Assembly (NCBI RefSeq): GCF_014196195.1
Contig: NZ_JACIDF010000014.1
Span: 1-64,000 of the forward strand
Length of the DNA stretch: 64,000 nucleotides
DNA from: Anoxybacteroides rupiense
GTDB taxonomy: Bacteria > Bacillota > Bacilli > Bacillales > Anoxybacillaceae
Reading direction: 5' to 3'
In this document: in pieces, positions 42,283 to 52,400 of the stretch
How the letters are laid out: each line of letters opens with the position of its first letter
How positions within the stretch are numbered: the first letter of the stretch is position 1
The notes under the pieces: generated by a model
Told to the model about the DNA's origin: nothing
Database searches by the model: none
Seen by the model: the letters and a program-made list of their open reading frames with translations, nothing else
Position numbers and translations under genes: made by a program

Positions 42283-42990
42283 ATGAAAGAAAAGTTTTTA
42301 GGGATTGATGTTTGTACAGATACGTATGATCAGCTGGCTGCGAAGCTGTTAGATGATATAAACCATAACCGCAAGTCTTTTATTGTGGCGATTAATCCGG
42401 AAAAAATTATGAAGGCGCAAGAAGACATGGAGCTTCGCGACCTTTTGAATAAGGCGACCTATCAAATTCCTGATGGCATTGGTGTGATTTTAGCCTCGAT
42501 GATGAAAGGAGGGAAAATCCGCTCCCGTGTCACAGGTATTGATATGATGATGCGCCTTTGTAAAGAAGCCGCCCTCCATGGGAAAAAGGTCTTTTTATAT
42601 GGCGCCAAACCTGGGGTGGCTGATGAGGCGAAGAAAAAGCTGGAGGAGCGGTTTCCTGGCATTCAAATTGTCGGCACGATGCACGGATACGAAAAGGACG
42701 AAAATGTGATTGTCAACGCGATTAATGCGTCCAATCCAGATATTTTATTTGTAGCGTTGGGGAGCCCGGCGCAGGAATACTGGATTGTGAAGCATATGGA
42801 TTCGCTCGCCCCTAAAGTGTACCAAGGGGTGGGCGGATCGTTTGATGTCGTATCGGGCCGTTTGAAAAGGGCTCCGTTACTGTTCCAAAAATTAGGAATG
42901 GAATGGTTCTATCGTCTGGTGAAGGAGCCTTGGCGTTGGAAACGACAGCTTGTCCTTCCGAAATTTCTAATTAAAGCCATTAGAGAGTAG
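42283..42990 (+). CDS. WecG/TagA/CpsF-family glycosyltransferase
   Basis: 235 aa, GT26. Motifs: AINPEKIMKAQED, TYQIPDGIGVILAS, RVTGIDMM, VFLYGAKPGVADEA, and PDILFVALGSPAQEYWI, with the Asp of the TGID/PDG region as the expected base. In the Wec pathway the enzyme transfers ManNAcA to lipid-GlcNAc; in teichoic acid synthesis TagA transfers ManNAc. With WecC directly upstream the ManNAcA donor is more likely, but the lineage-typical TagA role cannot be excluded. Lies 10 bp before the flippase gene: one operon. Confidence 0.88.
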   Translation: MKEKFLGIDVCTDTYDQLAAKLLDDINHNRKSFIVAINPEKIMKAQEDMELRDLLNKATYQIPDGIGVILASMMKGGKIRSRVTGIDMMMRLCKEAALHGKKVFLYGAKPGVADEAKKKLEERFPGIQIVGTMHGYEKDENVIVNAINASNPDILFVALGSPAQEYWIVKHMDSLAPKVYQGVGGSFDVVSGRLKRAPLLFQKLGMEWFYRLVKEPWRWKRQLVLPKFLIKAIRE

Positions 42991-43000
42991 AAGGGATTGT

Positions 43001-44524
43001 ATGTCAAAGTTACGAGTAGCGAGCATCTTGTTTTTACTGTCTACGTTTTTTTTGAAATTTTCGAGCATGCTGCGCGATATCGCCATCGCTCATTTATTCG
43101 GCGATTCCTATGTCGTCGACGCGTATATTGCCGCCATGACGATCCCTAATGCCATTATTTTGTTTATGTTGACAGGAATGAAGGATGCCTTTTTGCCTAG
43201 TTATTATAAATACGAAAAGCTAGGAAAAGGCTTTTCTCATTTAACGAATGTCGTCAAAGGGACCTTTTGGATTTCTTCGGTGATCGCTGTATGCGGAGCG
43301 GTTCTTTCACCGCTCCTTATTCGCTGGCTTTACCCAAGCTTTACAGGACATGGGGCGGAGATTGCCGTTTGGACAGCTGTCATTTACTTTCTATCGGTAG
43401 CGCTTGTCGGTGTGAATGCGGTCTATGAAGGCTATTTTGATTCACAAAAGAAGTTTTCGTTTTCAACCTTTTCACAAACGGTTGTCGTATTATGCACGAT
43501 TGGTGGAGCCATTTTATTGTATCGGCAAATGGGGATTTATTCCGTTCCGTTGGGCTATTTTGTCGGCACCGTGCTTTCGTTCATCATCAAATTGGTGTAC
43601 TTAAGGCCGCGCCGTTTTTTAATGTGGAGTCAGCCGGCGGATTGGCGGGAAATCTTTTCCTTCTATAAGGTATTTTTGCCAATCGGCCTGACGATCGCTG
43701 TCGGCCAGATTAATTTATTTATCGACACGCTATTTTCCGCAAGACTTGGAGAAGGGGTTGTTTCTAACTTAAACTATGCGTTCCGGCTTGTGAATATTCC
43801 ACAGGCGATTTTTGGCGTGACCATTGCCACGCTCGTCTTCCCATTGCTTGCGGAAGCGAAAGTAAAAGAGGACATGCAGCTGTTTCGAACGGGAATTGAA
43901 AAAGGGCTGAACTATATGTTTTTGCTGCTTGCTCCGACCATTGCTGGAATGATTGTGCTGATGAGGGAATTGGTGCAGGTCGTCTATGAACGGGGAGCAT
44001 TTACCGCCGCTGCGACCGCCCAGACAAGCGAATATGCGATCTTTTTCACGGGATCGGTGCTGTTTTATAGCATCCAAGCCGTCATTGCCAAAGGATTTTA
44101 TACGCTTGAAAAGGGCCATTACATCCTGCGGGCCGGCGTGGTATCCATCATCGCCAATGCGATTTTTAACGCGATTTTATCGAATGTGATCGGAGCGATC
44201 GGATTGGCTTTATCGACCTCTCTGGTCGGATTTGTGTATTCTGCCATTACGTTTACGACTTTGTACAAGCTAGCCGGAGGGTTTAGCCTGAGCGTCATTG
44301 GCAAAGAATACGCGAAGATCACGATAAGTACGCTTGTGATGTGCGCGGTTCTTCTCTTTGTTAAGCATGGCCTCCATGCGGATCACCTTTCCGTTGTTCC
44401 GTATTTAGTCATCATGATTATACTTGGAGCGGTCATTTATTTTCTGGCGGCTTGGCTCTTCCGAGTGGAATCATTTAAGGAAATTGTAGCGAAAGGGAGG
44501 ATTAAACAAGTTTCTGATTCGTAG
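43001..44524 (+). CDS. MurJ/MviN-family lipid-linked oligosaccharide flippase
   Basis: 507 aa with about 14 membrane segments. Typical MurJ features: FFLKFSSMLRDIAIAHLFG at the N-terminus, PNAIILFMLTGMKDAFLPSY and VYERGAFTAAATAQTSE. In this operon, between a WecG-type transferase and a polymerase, it probably acts as a Wzx-like flippase for an undecaprenyl-linked repeat unit, not as the essential lipid II flippase. That is inference from position. TTG or ATG choice: ATG 43001 follows GAAGGGATTGT. Confidence 0.85.
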   Translation: MSKLRVASILFLLSTFFLKFSSMLRDIAIAHLFGDSYVVDAYIAAMTIPNAIILFMLTGMKDAFLPSYYKYEKLGKGFSHLTNVVKGTFWISSVIAVCGAVLSPLLIRWLYPSFTGHGAEIAVWTAVIYFLSVALVGVNAVYEGYFDSQKKFSFSTFSQTVVVLCTIGGAILLYRQMGIYSVPLGYFVGTVLSFIIKLVYLRPRRFLMWSQPADWREIFSFYKVFLPIGLTIAVGQINLFIDTLFSARLGEGVVSNLNYAFRLVNIPQAIFGVTIATLVFPLLAEAKVKEDMQLFRTGIEKGLNYMFLLLAPTIAGMIVLMRELVQVVYERGAFTAAATAQTSEYAIFFTGSVLFYSIQAVIAKGFYTLEKGHYILRAGVVSIIANAIFNAILSNVIGAIGLALSTSLVGFVYSAITFTTLYKLAGGFSLSVIGKEYAKITISTLVMCAVLLFVKHGLHADHLSVVPYLVIMIILGAVIYFLAAWLFRVESFKEIVAKGRIKQVSDS

Positions 44525-44538
44525 AAACTGAATTCGTT

Positions 44539-45807
44539 ATGAAGCGTTTAGGAATATTGCAGAATTGGAATAACAAGATTGATACGTTTTCTCCTTATTT
44601 TTTCTTTCCGTTTATCTTAATCTTGTATTTTTTTGTTAGTTTATTTGATTTTGGGAAAATAGAGTATTTTGAAGTGAAAAAAAATGTTCTATGGCCCATT
44701 TTAGTCGGACTGGCGTCTTATTTAGCCGCCGTCTATTTCGTGCAGAGGCGAAACTGGTCGTTCCCTTCCTTCGGCTTGAAATTTCTGCGGGGAAAAACGA
44801 CTTACTTCTTGTATGTGCTCGGATTGATCGGGCTTGTCAGCTATATGATTATGTTGTTTACCGGCCAAGTGGGGATCGCTGATGAGTCGGTCCGCCGCCA
44901 CTTAGATCCGAAGCTGAACTTTTTAAGCTCTTTCTTATGGTTCGCGGTGTTGTTTTTAATTTGTGACCGCGTTGTCAAAGAAAAAGAACTGACGCGCAGA
45001 CGAAAGCAGATTTATGCGTTCGTGCTGTTTTTGATTCTTTGTCTATTGGTGCTGATGGGGTATCGCACACCGATTGCGATCATTTGCTTTACATGTTTAA
45101 TCGTTATCCACTATACGATCAAACGAATTAAGATCTCTTGGCTGCTGGCTTTTTTATTTGTCGTCGGGCTTGCCTTGTCGCTTTTCGGCTTTTTCCGCAT
45201 GGTGACAGAAGATCAGACGAAGCAATTTAATACGCATGAAGGGCCGGATGTGGAATTAAGCGAGAAAGAAATGAACCGCGATTTAATGCTTGTCCGCAAG
45301 ATCAATGAAACGCCTAAGTGGGTGCGCGGATTAACGGAAGCCAGCGTCACCGGGAAAATTGTATTAAGCAAATTAATGGAATATACAGATGAGCATGGCT
45401 ATTTATACGGCAAGCTCCATAAAGGCATTTTCTCGACCATTTTGCCGGGAGAGCAGCTGTCTCCGCGCATGGAAATTACGGAAATGGTCAATTCGATTAC
45501 AGTGGAAACAGGAAAATATGTCACCCGTCCTGGGCGCACCACGACGCCGACCTTGCTTGGACAGTTTTATGTGGAAGGCGGTTATATCGCGATTATCATC
45601 GGATTTGCGCTATATGGAATCATTTTATCCATGCTGTACAATCAAATGAAGCAGTCTGGATTTAAGTCGTATTCCATTATTCCGTATGCGTTCATCACGA
45701 CGATTTTTATGATTTCCATCCATACAGGCTTGCTTGATTTAGTGTTTTTACTAATGATTGGCTATGCGCTTGTGTCCGGTGGAATCGAAAGAAAACAAAA
45801 CATTTGA
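44539..45807 (+). CDS. O-antigen/repeat-unit polymerase-like membrane protein (Wzy)
   Basis: 422 aa, roughly ten membrane segments and one large outer loop (about 225-330, from NTHEGPDVELSEKEMNRD to TRPGRTTTPTLLGQFYVEGG). The topology and the GQFYVEGGYIAIIIGF segment are typical of Wzy/OatA-type polymerases, which share little sequence. It ends the operon wecC-tagA-flippase-polymerase and would join repeat units on the outer leaflet before LCP-mediated attachment. Confidence 0.78.
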   Translation: MKRLGILQNWNNKIDTFSPYFFFPFILILYFFVSLFDFGKIEYFEVKKNVLWPILVGLASYLAAVYFVQRRNWSFPSFGLKFLRGKTTYFLYVLGLIGLVSYMIMLFTGQVGIADESVRRHLDPKLNFLSSFLWFAVLFLICDRVVKEKELTRRRKQIYAFVLFLILCLLVLMGYRTPIAIICFTCLIVIHYTIKRIKISWLLAFLFVVGLALSLFGFFRMVTEDQTKQFNTHEGPDVELSEKEMNRDLMLVRKINETPKWVRGLTEASVTGKIVLSKLMEYTDEHGYLYGKLHKGIFSTILPGEQLSPRMEITEMVNSITVETGKYVTRPGRTTTPTLLGQFYVEGGYIAIIIGFALYGIILSMLYNQMKQSGFKSYSIIPYAFITTIFMISIHTGLLDLVFLLMIGYALVSGGIERKQNI

Positions 45808-45913
45808 AAAAACAATTGTTATATAAAACTACCGATGGTAAAATATACTTGAAAGAAATATATTATTTCCTTCTGTAGCAATATAATGCAAGGACCTCGG
45901 TTGGTAGCCTCAG

Positions 45914-45947
45914 AAAAAAAACCACCTGCTTTTTAGGTGGTTTTTTT
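45914..45947. terminator. Bidirectional terminator between polysaccharide and S-layer loci
   Basis: AAAAAAACCACCT, loop, AGGTGGTTTTTTT: symmetric hairpin with A- and T-runs on both sides, between convergent genes. Confidence 0.9.
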
Positions 45948-45953
45948 CTGCGT

Positions 45954-46847
45954 TTATTGGCCGGAAGGAACGATGACCTTCCATGCGCGGAAATCCGGAT
46001 TTTCCTTGACGACAAGCGCCTTAGGAAAAATAAAGGTCCACGGCTTGCTTGTATTGGCTTTTACTTCAAACTCTTGGAGCGTAAACGCTCCTTGGGCGAC
46101 AAGATCTCCTGCCGCATCTTCCACTTGCAATGGCAGCTGCTGGATTCGGATGTTTTTATCGCTGCCGTTGCGAATGAGCAGCGTTGCATGGATATCACCG
46201 TTTTCAGCCTGTTGAATTTGCAGACCCATGAAATTGATCTCTCCCGGCTTTGGCGGTTGAATCGACTGGACGAGCGTTCGCAGTTTTTCTTTATCCTCAT
46301 CAGCCAAGCTTTTCTCCCAGCTCTCCGATAAATCAAGAGAGTGGGCGGTTGGTTTGCGCAGTTCGAAGGCGATTTTCCAGTCGACCGCCGGCAGTTCGGC
46401 TACCCGCAGCGTCTCGCGCTCGAAAAAGAATTTCCAAGGCCGGCTGCTATGCGGCGGCAGCTCGCCCAGCTCCGCGAGCGGAAAGGTTTTGCGCGCCAGC
46501 ATTTCCCCGTTCGGTCCGATCAAGAGCAGCGTAGTGTCGGAAAAGGAGATGGCTTTTGCCAAGCTGCTGCGCACAAACGCGGTAACGACATATCCTTTTT
46601 CCGTCTGCTTTAATTCAATGCCGGACAGGGAAATCTGGTTTTCCTTGAGCGGCTGCTGTTCATTGTTTAAAAATTGATAATAATAGCGCTCTTCGGCACT
46701 GATCGACCAGGATGGATGAATGGAAAGCTGCGGATGAATGTCTTGGTCGGCCGAAGAGGTTTCGTCGGTGTCGAACAGCTCGCTGGAATCGACGACCGTA
46801 TCTAATCCGTCTTGTTTAGATTTTCCCTTTCGAAAAAATGACAGCAT
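45954..46847 (-). CDS. slaP: Accessory Sec system S-layer assembly protein SlaP
   Basis: 297 aa, no signal peptide, acidic N-terminal linker (about 1-45), then two similar beta-rich halves (KENQISLSGIELKQTEKGYVVTAFVRSS and PGEINFMGLQIQQAENGDIHATLLIRNGS), each ending in a PWxFxF segment (SRPWKFFFE; SKPWTFIFP). This matches the SLAP family paired with SecA2 in Bacillus anthracis, where both are needed for efficient secretion of S-layer proteins. The start is 2 bp after the secA2 stop, with GGAGGACAATAAAC as ribosome site inside it. The target in this window should be the S-layer protein at 57924. Confidence 0.88.
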   Translation of the reverse strand: MLSFFRKGKSKQDGLDTVVDSSELFDTDETSSADQDIHPQLSIHPSWSISAEERYYYQFLNNEQQPLKENQISLSGIELKQTEKGYVVTAFVRSSLAKAISFSDTTLLLIGPNGEMLARKTFPLAELGELPPHSSRPWKFFFERETLRVAELPAVDWKIAFELRKPTAHSLDLSESWEKSLADEDKEKLRTLVQSIQPPKPGEINFMGLQIQQAENGDIHATLLIRNGSDKNIRIQQLPLQVEDAAGDLVAQGAFTLQEFEVKANTSKPWTFIFPKALVVKENPDFRAWKVIVPSGQ

Positions 46848-46849
46848 GT

Positions 46850-49213
46850 TTATTGTCCTCCGTTTGTTTGGATTTTATCAGACACATAGTAAGCCAGCTG
46901 GCGGCAAGCATCACGCTCAATTTGCCGATACATATGCACAAATAATTCATATCCTTCCCGTTGAAACTGGCGAATCGGATCCTCTTGGCTATAATAGCGC
47001 AGCCCAATGCCCTCTTTCAGACGCTCCATCGCGTCGAGATGGTTGAGCCAATGATGGTCAATCGTGGAAAGAAGGAACGGCTTCAATTGCTGGTGCAGCC
47101 CGCGCTCACTTTCAAACAGCTGAAGTGTTTCAATATAGGCTTCCGCTGCTTCGTTAGCGGTTTGTTTCACTTCTTCCACATCATCAGCAGGAGCGTTCCA
47201 TTGCAGCTGAGATGTCGGAATGAGCTCCCGCAGCTGCGCCGCTAGCCGTTGCATGTTCCACTCCTCTGGATCGACTTCCATTGGACACATTTGTTCAATT
47301 TCATATGGAATATAGGAGCGAAGCATACGGACGGCAATCGAGAGCGAATCCTCTGTTTCCAGCACTTGATTTCGCAACGTATAGATCGTGCTGCGCTGAT
47401 CGTTCAACACATCATCAAGCTTGAGATTGTATTCGCGAATGGAGAAGCTGCTGCCCTCACAAATGCGTTGCACGCGATCGACAAACGCATGAATATCCTT
47501 GTCGAGAATCAGGCCGTGTTCGTCCGTTTTCAGCTTCTTCTGTAGCTTTTCGACCTCTTCTTTGGCAAACCGGCGGAACATGTCATCCTCAAGAGAAATG
47601 AAAAATTGTGACCGTCCCGGATCGCCCTGGCGCCCAGCCCGCCCTTTCAGCTGGTTGTCAATGCGCCGCGACTCATGCCGCTCCGTTCCGAGCACGAACA
47701 AGCCACCCAATTCCGCGACCCCTTCTCCCAGCATAATATCCGTTCCGCGCCCGGCCATATTCGTCGCAATCGTAATTTGCCCTTTCTGTCCGGCCAATGA
47801 AATCATTTGCACTTCCTGCTCAATCGTTTTCGCATTTAACAATTGAAACGGCAAATGTTCCTTTCGCAAATATTCCGCTACTTTTTCCGACTGCAAAATA
47901 GAAGTCGTCCCAATCAAAACCGGCTGTCCGGTTTCGTGAACGCGCTTCACCTCTTTGGCGACGGCGGTATATTTTTGCTCGATGGTCATAAAGACGCGAT
48001 CCGGTTCATCGACGCGGATAACCGGTTTATTCGTCGGAATTTGCACGACGTCCATGCCGTATAACGTTTGGAATTCTTTTTCTTCCGTTTTGGCTGTTCC
48101 CGTCATGCCGGATAAAACCGGGTAAAGTCGGAAATAATTTTGGATCGTGATTGATGCTTGCGTTTTATTTTCTTCCGTGAGCTCCAGTCCTTCCTTCGCT
48201 TCGATCGCCTGATGCAATCCATTGCTTAAGCTGCGTCCTTCCATTGGCCGTCCGGTGAACATATCGATCAAAAGGATTTTTCCATCCTTGACGATATAGT
48301 CGATGTCGCGGTGGAACAGGACATGGGCCCTGAGCGCCTGAATGATATAATGATACAGCGTTTGATGCTGCAAATCGTAAAGATTGTCGATGCCGAATCC
48401 TCGTTCAATTTTGGCAATGCCTTCTTCGGTTAAATTCGTCGCCTTCGTTTCTTCGTCGAAATAGTAATCGACATCTCGTTCCAACGATTTCACGATGCGC
48501 GCGCATAAATAGCTTAATTGCGAGCTCGTCTCCGTTTTGCCGGCGATGATAAGAGGAGTCTTCGCTTCGTCGATCAGCACGCTGTCGATTTCATCAATAA
48601 TCGCGTAATGAAAGGGACGCTGCACCCGCTGTGACACATCGTAGACCATATTATCGCGCAAATAATCGAAACCGAACTCGCTGCCGATTCCGTATGTAAT
48701 ATCGGCGCGATAGGCTTTTTTCTTTTCTTCCCCATCCATCATCGGCAGATTCAATCCGACCGAAAGCCCTAAAAATTCATGAATTTGGCCGATCAGCTCG
48801 CGGTCGCGCTTCGCCAAATATTCGTTCACCGTAATTACATGCACGCCCTTTCCTTCCAGTGCGCGCAAATAGCTTGGCAATGAAGCGACCAGCGTTTTTC
48901 CTTCACCAGTCGGCATTTCGGCGATGTTTCCTTCCGCAAGCACTAAACCGCCGATCAGCTGTACATCAAAATGGCGCATACCCAGCACGCGTTTGGCAGC
49001 CTCGCGCACGACCGCAAACGCTTCCGCTTGAATGTCAAACACCGTTTTGCCATCCTGCAGCAATTGCTTAAAATAAGGCGTTTTGGCTTTTAATTCTTCA
49101 TCAGATAAACGAGAAATCTCGTGTTCCAGTTCGTTAATGCGAGAGACGATTTGCTGATAGCTTTTCAGTCTCCGTTCATCGTGATTGACCAATCGTTTAA
49201 TATAAGACAACAT
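46850..49213 (-). CDS. secA2: Accessory Sec translocase ATPase SecA2
   Basis: 787 aa. SecA features: MPTGEGKTLVASLPSYL (Walker A), ITVNEYLAKRDRE, YGIGSEFGFDYLRDNMV, IIDEIDSVLIDEAKTPLIIAG, ATNMAGRGTDIMLGEG, LKGRAGRQGDPGRSQFFISLEDD. It lacks the C-terminal zinc-binding CxC...CC tail of housekeeping SecA1 and is somewhat shorter, as expected of SecA2. It drives export of a subset of proteins, here probably the S-layer protein. ATG 49213 (MLSYIKRLVNHDERR) is chosen because GGAGGAG lies 10 nt before it; an in-frame ATG at 49285 would add 24 atypical residues. Operon with slaP. Confidence 0.9.
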   Translation of the reverse strand: MLSYIKRLVNHDERRLKSYQQIVSRINELEHEISRLSDEELKAKTPYFKQLLQDGKTVFDIQAEAFAVVREAAKRVLGMRHFDVQLIGGLVLAEGNIAEMPTGEGKTLVASLPSYLRALEGKGVHVITVNEYLAKRDRELIGQIHEFLGLSVGLNLPMMDGEEKKKAYRADITYGIGSEFGFDYLRDNMVYDVSQRVQRPFHYAIIDEIDSVLIDEAKTPLIIAGKTETSSQLSYLCARIVKSLERDVDYYFDEETKATNLTEEGIAKIERGFGIDNLYDLQHQTLYHYIIQALRAHVLFHRDIDYIVKDGKILLIDMFTGRPMEGRSLSNGLHQAIEAKEGLELTEENKTQASITIQNYFRLYPVLSGMTGTAKTEEKEFQTLYGMDVVQIPTNKPVIRVDEPDRVFMTIEQKYTAVAKEVKRVHETGQPVLIGTTSILQSEKVAEYLRKEHLPFQLLNAKTIEQEVQMISLAGQKGQITIATNMAGRGTDIMLGEGVAELGGLFVLGTERHESRRIDNQLKGRAGRQGDPGRSQFFISLEDDMFRRFAKEEVEKLQKKLKTDEHGLILDKDIHAFVDRVQRICEGSSFSIREYNLKLDDVLNDQRSTIYTLRNQVLETEDSLSIAVRMLRSYIPYEIEQMCPMEVDPEEWNMQRLAAQLRELIPTSQLQWNAPADDVEEVKQTANEAAEAYIETLQLFESERGLHQQLKPFLLSTIDHHWLNHLDAMERLKEGIGLRYYSQEDPIRQFQREGYELFVHMYRQIERDACRQLAYYVSDKIQTNGGQ

Positions 49214-49448
49214 ATTTGCAAGTCTCCTCCAAGCTTGTCGAATAGTCTCTTCATACAGTATAGCATCGTTCGTTTTTGGTTTCACCTGCGCGGAAAATAT
49301 TTCTTCCTTTTTCTCTTATATGGATTATAATGTAATTATCAGGATAAATTTTTCAAACTATGAAACTTTTTCTTTGATCCGATCGTCTATAGAAACGTAG
49401 CTTCTTTTTTTACGAGAAAAGAAGAGAATTTCCAGGGGGGAAATGCTA

Positions 49449-52400
49449 ATGAAAAAATGGACAAAAACCGCACTTTCGGTTGGACTAGCCTCGATGGTCG
49501 TCCTGCCGAGCTTTGCCCAAGCGGCCGCAACACCGCCGCTTGAGCAATGGAAAAAGCAGCCGCGCCATGTGTTGAAAGCGCCGCTGGCTTACAAGCAGCT
49601 AGAACAAGCACAAAAACAAATCAGCACGGATACGCTCATCGTCAAGTACAAAGAAAAAATCCCTGCGAGTGTTCACCGCAGCCTAGGCGCGAATGTGAAA
49701 AAGTCATTTCCAGTGCTTGGCTATGATGTGGTGACCGTGCAAAAAGGAAAGGCGCTGCAGGAAGTGGCGAGAAACTATGCCCAGCTTAAGGCGGTGGCAA
49801 GCGTAACGCCGAGCTTTACATATCAAAAGCTTGGAACAAACGATCCGAAAAATGAAAAAATGTACCCGCTCTCTTTGCTGCAAATCGATAAAGCGCTCGA
49901 GCTTGCCGGAAAAAATAGCGTAACCGTCGCTGTCATTGATACAGGAATGGATATGAAGCATCCGGATTTACAAGCGCAGCTGCTTCCATCCTATAACGCA
50001 GTCAATCCGGCAAGTCCTGGCGTGAAAGACACCCATGGAACACACGTAGCGGGCATTATTGGCGCGGCCGCGAACAATGGCATCGGTGCGCATGGCATCA
50101 ATCCAAATGTGAAAATTTTGCCGATTGATGTATTCAATGGCGGTTCAGGAGCGAGCGACTATACGATCGCCCAAGGAATTTTATACGCGATCGAAAAAGG
50201 CGCAAAAGTCATTAATATGAGCCTTGGCGGCTATTTTAGTTCACCGATTCTCGAAGAAGCGGTGGAAAAAGCGATCGCTGCCGGCGTAACGGTCGTTGCC
50301 GCCGCAGGAAACGACGCAACCGATCTATATTCCATTCCTGCCGCTTACGAAGGGGTGATCAGCGTCGGTGCATCAGACAGCAAAAAACAGTTGGCGGACT
50401 TTTCAAACTACGGTCCTTCCGTGGACATCGTCGCGCCTGGAGTGGATGTGTACAGCTCCATCTATGATCCGGCAAAAGGAGCTTCTTTCGCGGAGTTAAG
50501 CGGAACGTCGATGGCTTCCCCGGTTGTTGCCGGTGTGGCCTCGCTTATTTTATCAAAACATCCAAACTTAAAGCCGTATCAGGTTGAAGCGATTTTGGAG
50601 CGGACGGCGACCGACTTAGGAGCGAAGGGGTATGATCTCAAATACGCGAACGGCCTCGTGAATCCAGTAGCCGCGCTGCAATACAATATCAAAAACTTGC
50701 CGACCAAACAAGAATGGACGGATGAAACGATTTTAGCGAAGGCTTCTCCGCTGCAATTGGGCGCTCAGCCGTTAACGAAAAAAGGCAGCTTTACAACGCC
50801 TGATGAAATTCATTGGGTGAAAGTCAGCCTGAAGGCGGGCGAAAGCGTGCAATCCGTTCTGGATGGAGCGAGTGATTACGATTATAAGCTCATTCTTCGT
50901 TTCTATCCGGAAGGGAAAAAACAATCGGACAAGCCGATCAACGTCAATGCTACCCGCGCTGGCGAAACGGAAGGAAAGCTTTTCACAGCTGAGACGGACG
51001 GCACGCTTGTCATTGGGGTCAAGGATGTCAACGGCCACTATAATTTGGAAGGAAAATCAAATTATACGCTGAAACTGCAAAAGCTCGCACAGCTTCCGGG
51101 CGATGAAGCAACCAAAACAGAACCGTTCAACATCAGCCAATTCCCATTTGACAGCGGTTCATTAACGTTTGTTCCCGACAAGAATGCCCAAGAAGCCGAT
51201 AAAGACTATTTCAAATTTACGGTTGCCGAACCAACCATTGTGAAGTTTCAGCTTTCCGCTGTTCCAGGCGTTGATTCGGAGCTAAGCGTCTACCTTGCGG
51301 ATGATTTAAATCGCTCCACGAACGCAACGAAACAGGAGCCGCCTATGCCGATTGTCGCGGCAAACAACAATGGAAGCGGAAAGGGAGAAACGCTGACGTT
51401 TGAAGCGCAGCCGGGGATGGAATTTGTGCTGGAAGCCTCCAGTGAGCCTGTCAATGACTTTTATTTCTATGATCCAATGAGCAGCGCCAATACAGGAGGC
51501 GGGCTGCCTGCTTCCGCGATCCCGTATCATGTAACGGCGGAGACAGTCAAACTGCCGGCCGATGAAGACGGCTATCCATCCTTTGACGATTCAGGAGAAA
51601 AGGGAGAGACACAAGAGGGCAAAGAAGCAGCGATCCAGCAGCAGCGCAGCCAAAATGCGAAGCAGCGGACCGACTTGATGATCGTGGAAGATGGGACATG
51701 GCGCTATTTTGAAAAAGAGGATATCCAAAAAATTAGAGAACAAGCCCTTCCTTACCATTTCGGCAGCCAGCAGTCCGGATATATTCAATTCAGTGATGAT
51801 CGCGATTTTTATAAAGTGGCCGTGAACGAAACGGCAATTTATCAATTTACTTTTCATACGCCGGACGGAATGGCTCCGTGGGCGACGATCTATGAATATG
51901 ATGCGAAGCAAAATGATTTATTGCCGATTGCCGAGTATTACGGCTATGACTATTTCACCGGCCAAAAAACGTCGGAATTCACAACCGTTCTAGAAAAAGG
52001 CAAGGAGTATTATTTATCGATTGCCAACGACCGCTACCAACCGGTTTCTGATCCATATACATTTACAGGGAAAAAACAAATGGATGCGCCAAAAGACGCC
52101 AATGAGAATAATAACGAGCCGATCCGCGCAACAGTGGTTCAGCCAAATAAAGCGGTAACCGGCAATTTTGTCCTTCCGAACGATACGGACATTTACTATT
52201 ACAAACATCGCAAAGCCGATGAAGTCTTTTCTTTCTTTGCGCGCCCGAACAAGCTGGATCACGCGGAAAGCCTGCCAGCGGCGCTGCGCGGCACATTAAT
52301 TCCGTACGTGACAGTGGTGGAAGATACTAACGGCAATATGAACATCGATGAAAGTGAAGCAGGAAAAGCGATCGATTTTTGGCCGACAGGCTGGAGCCCG

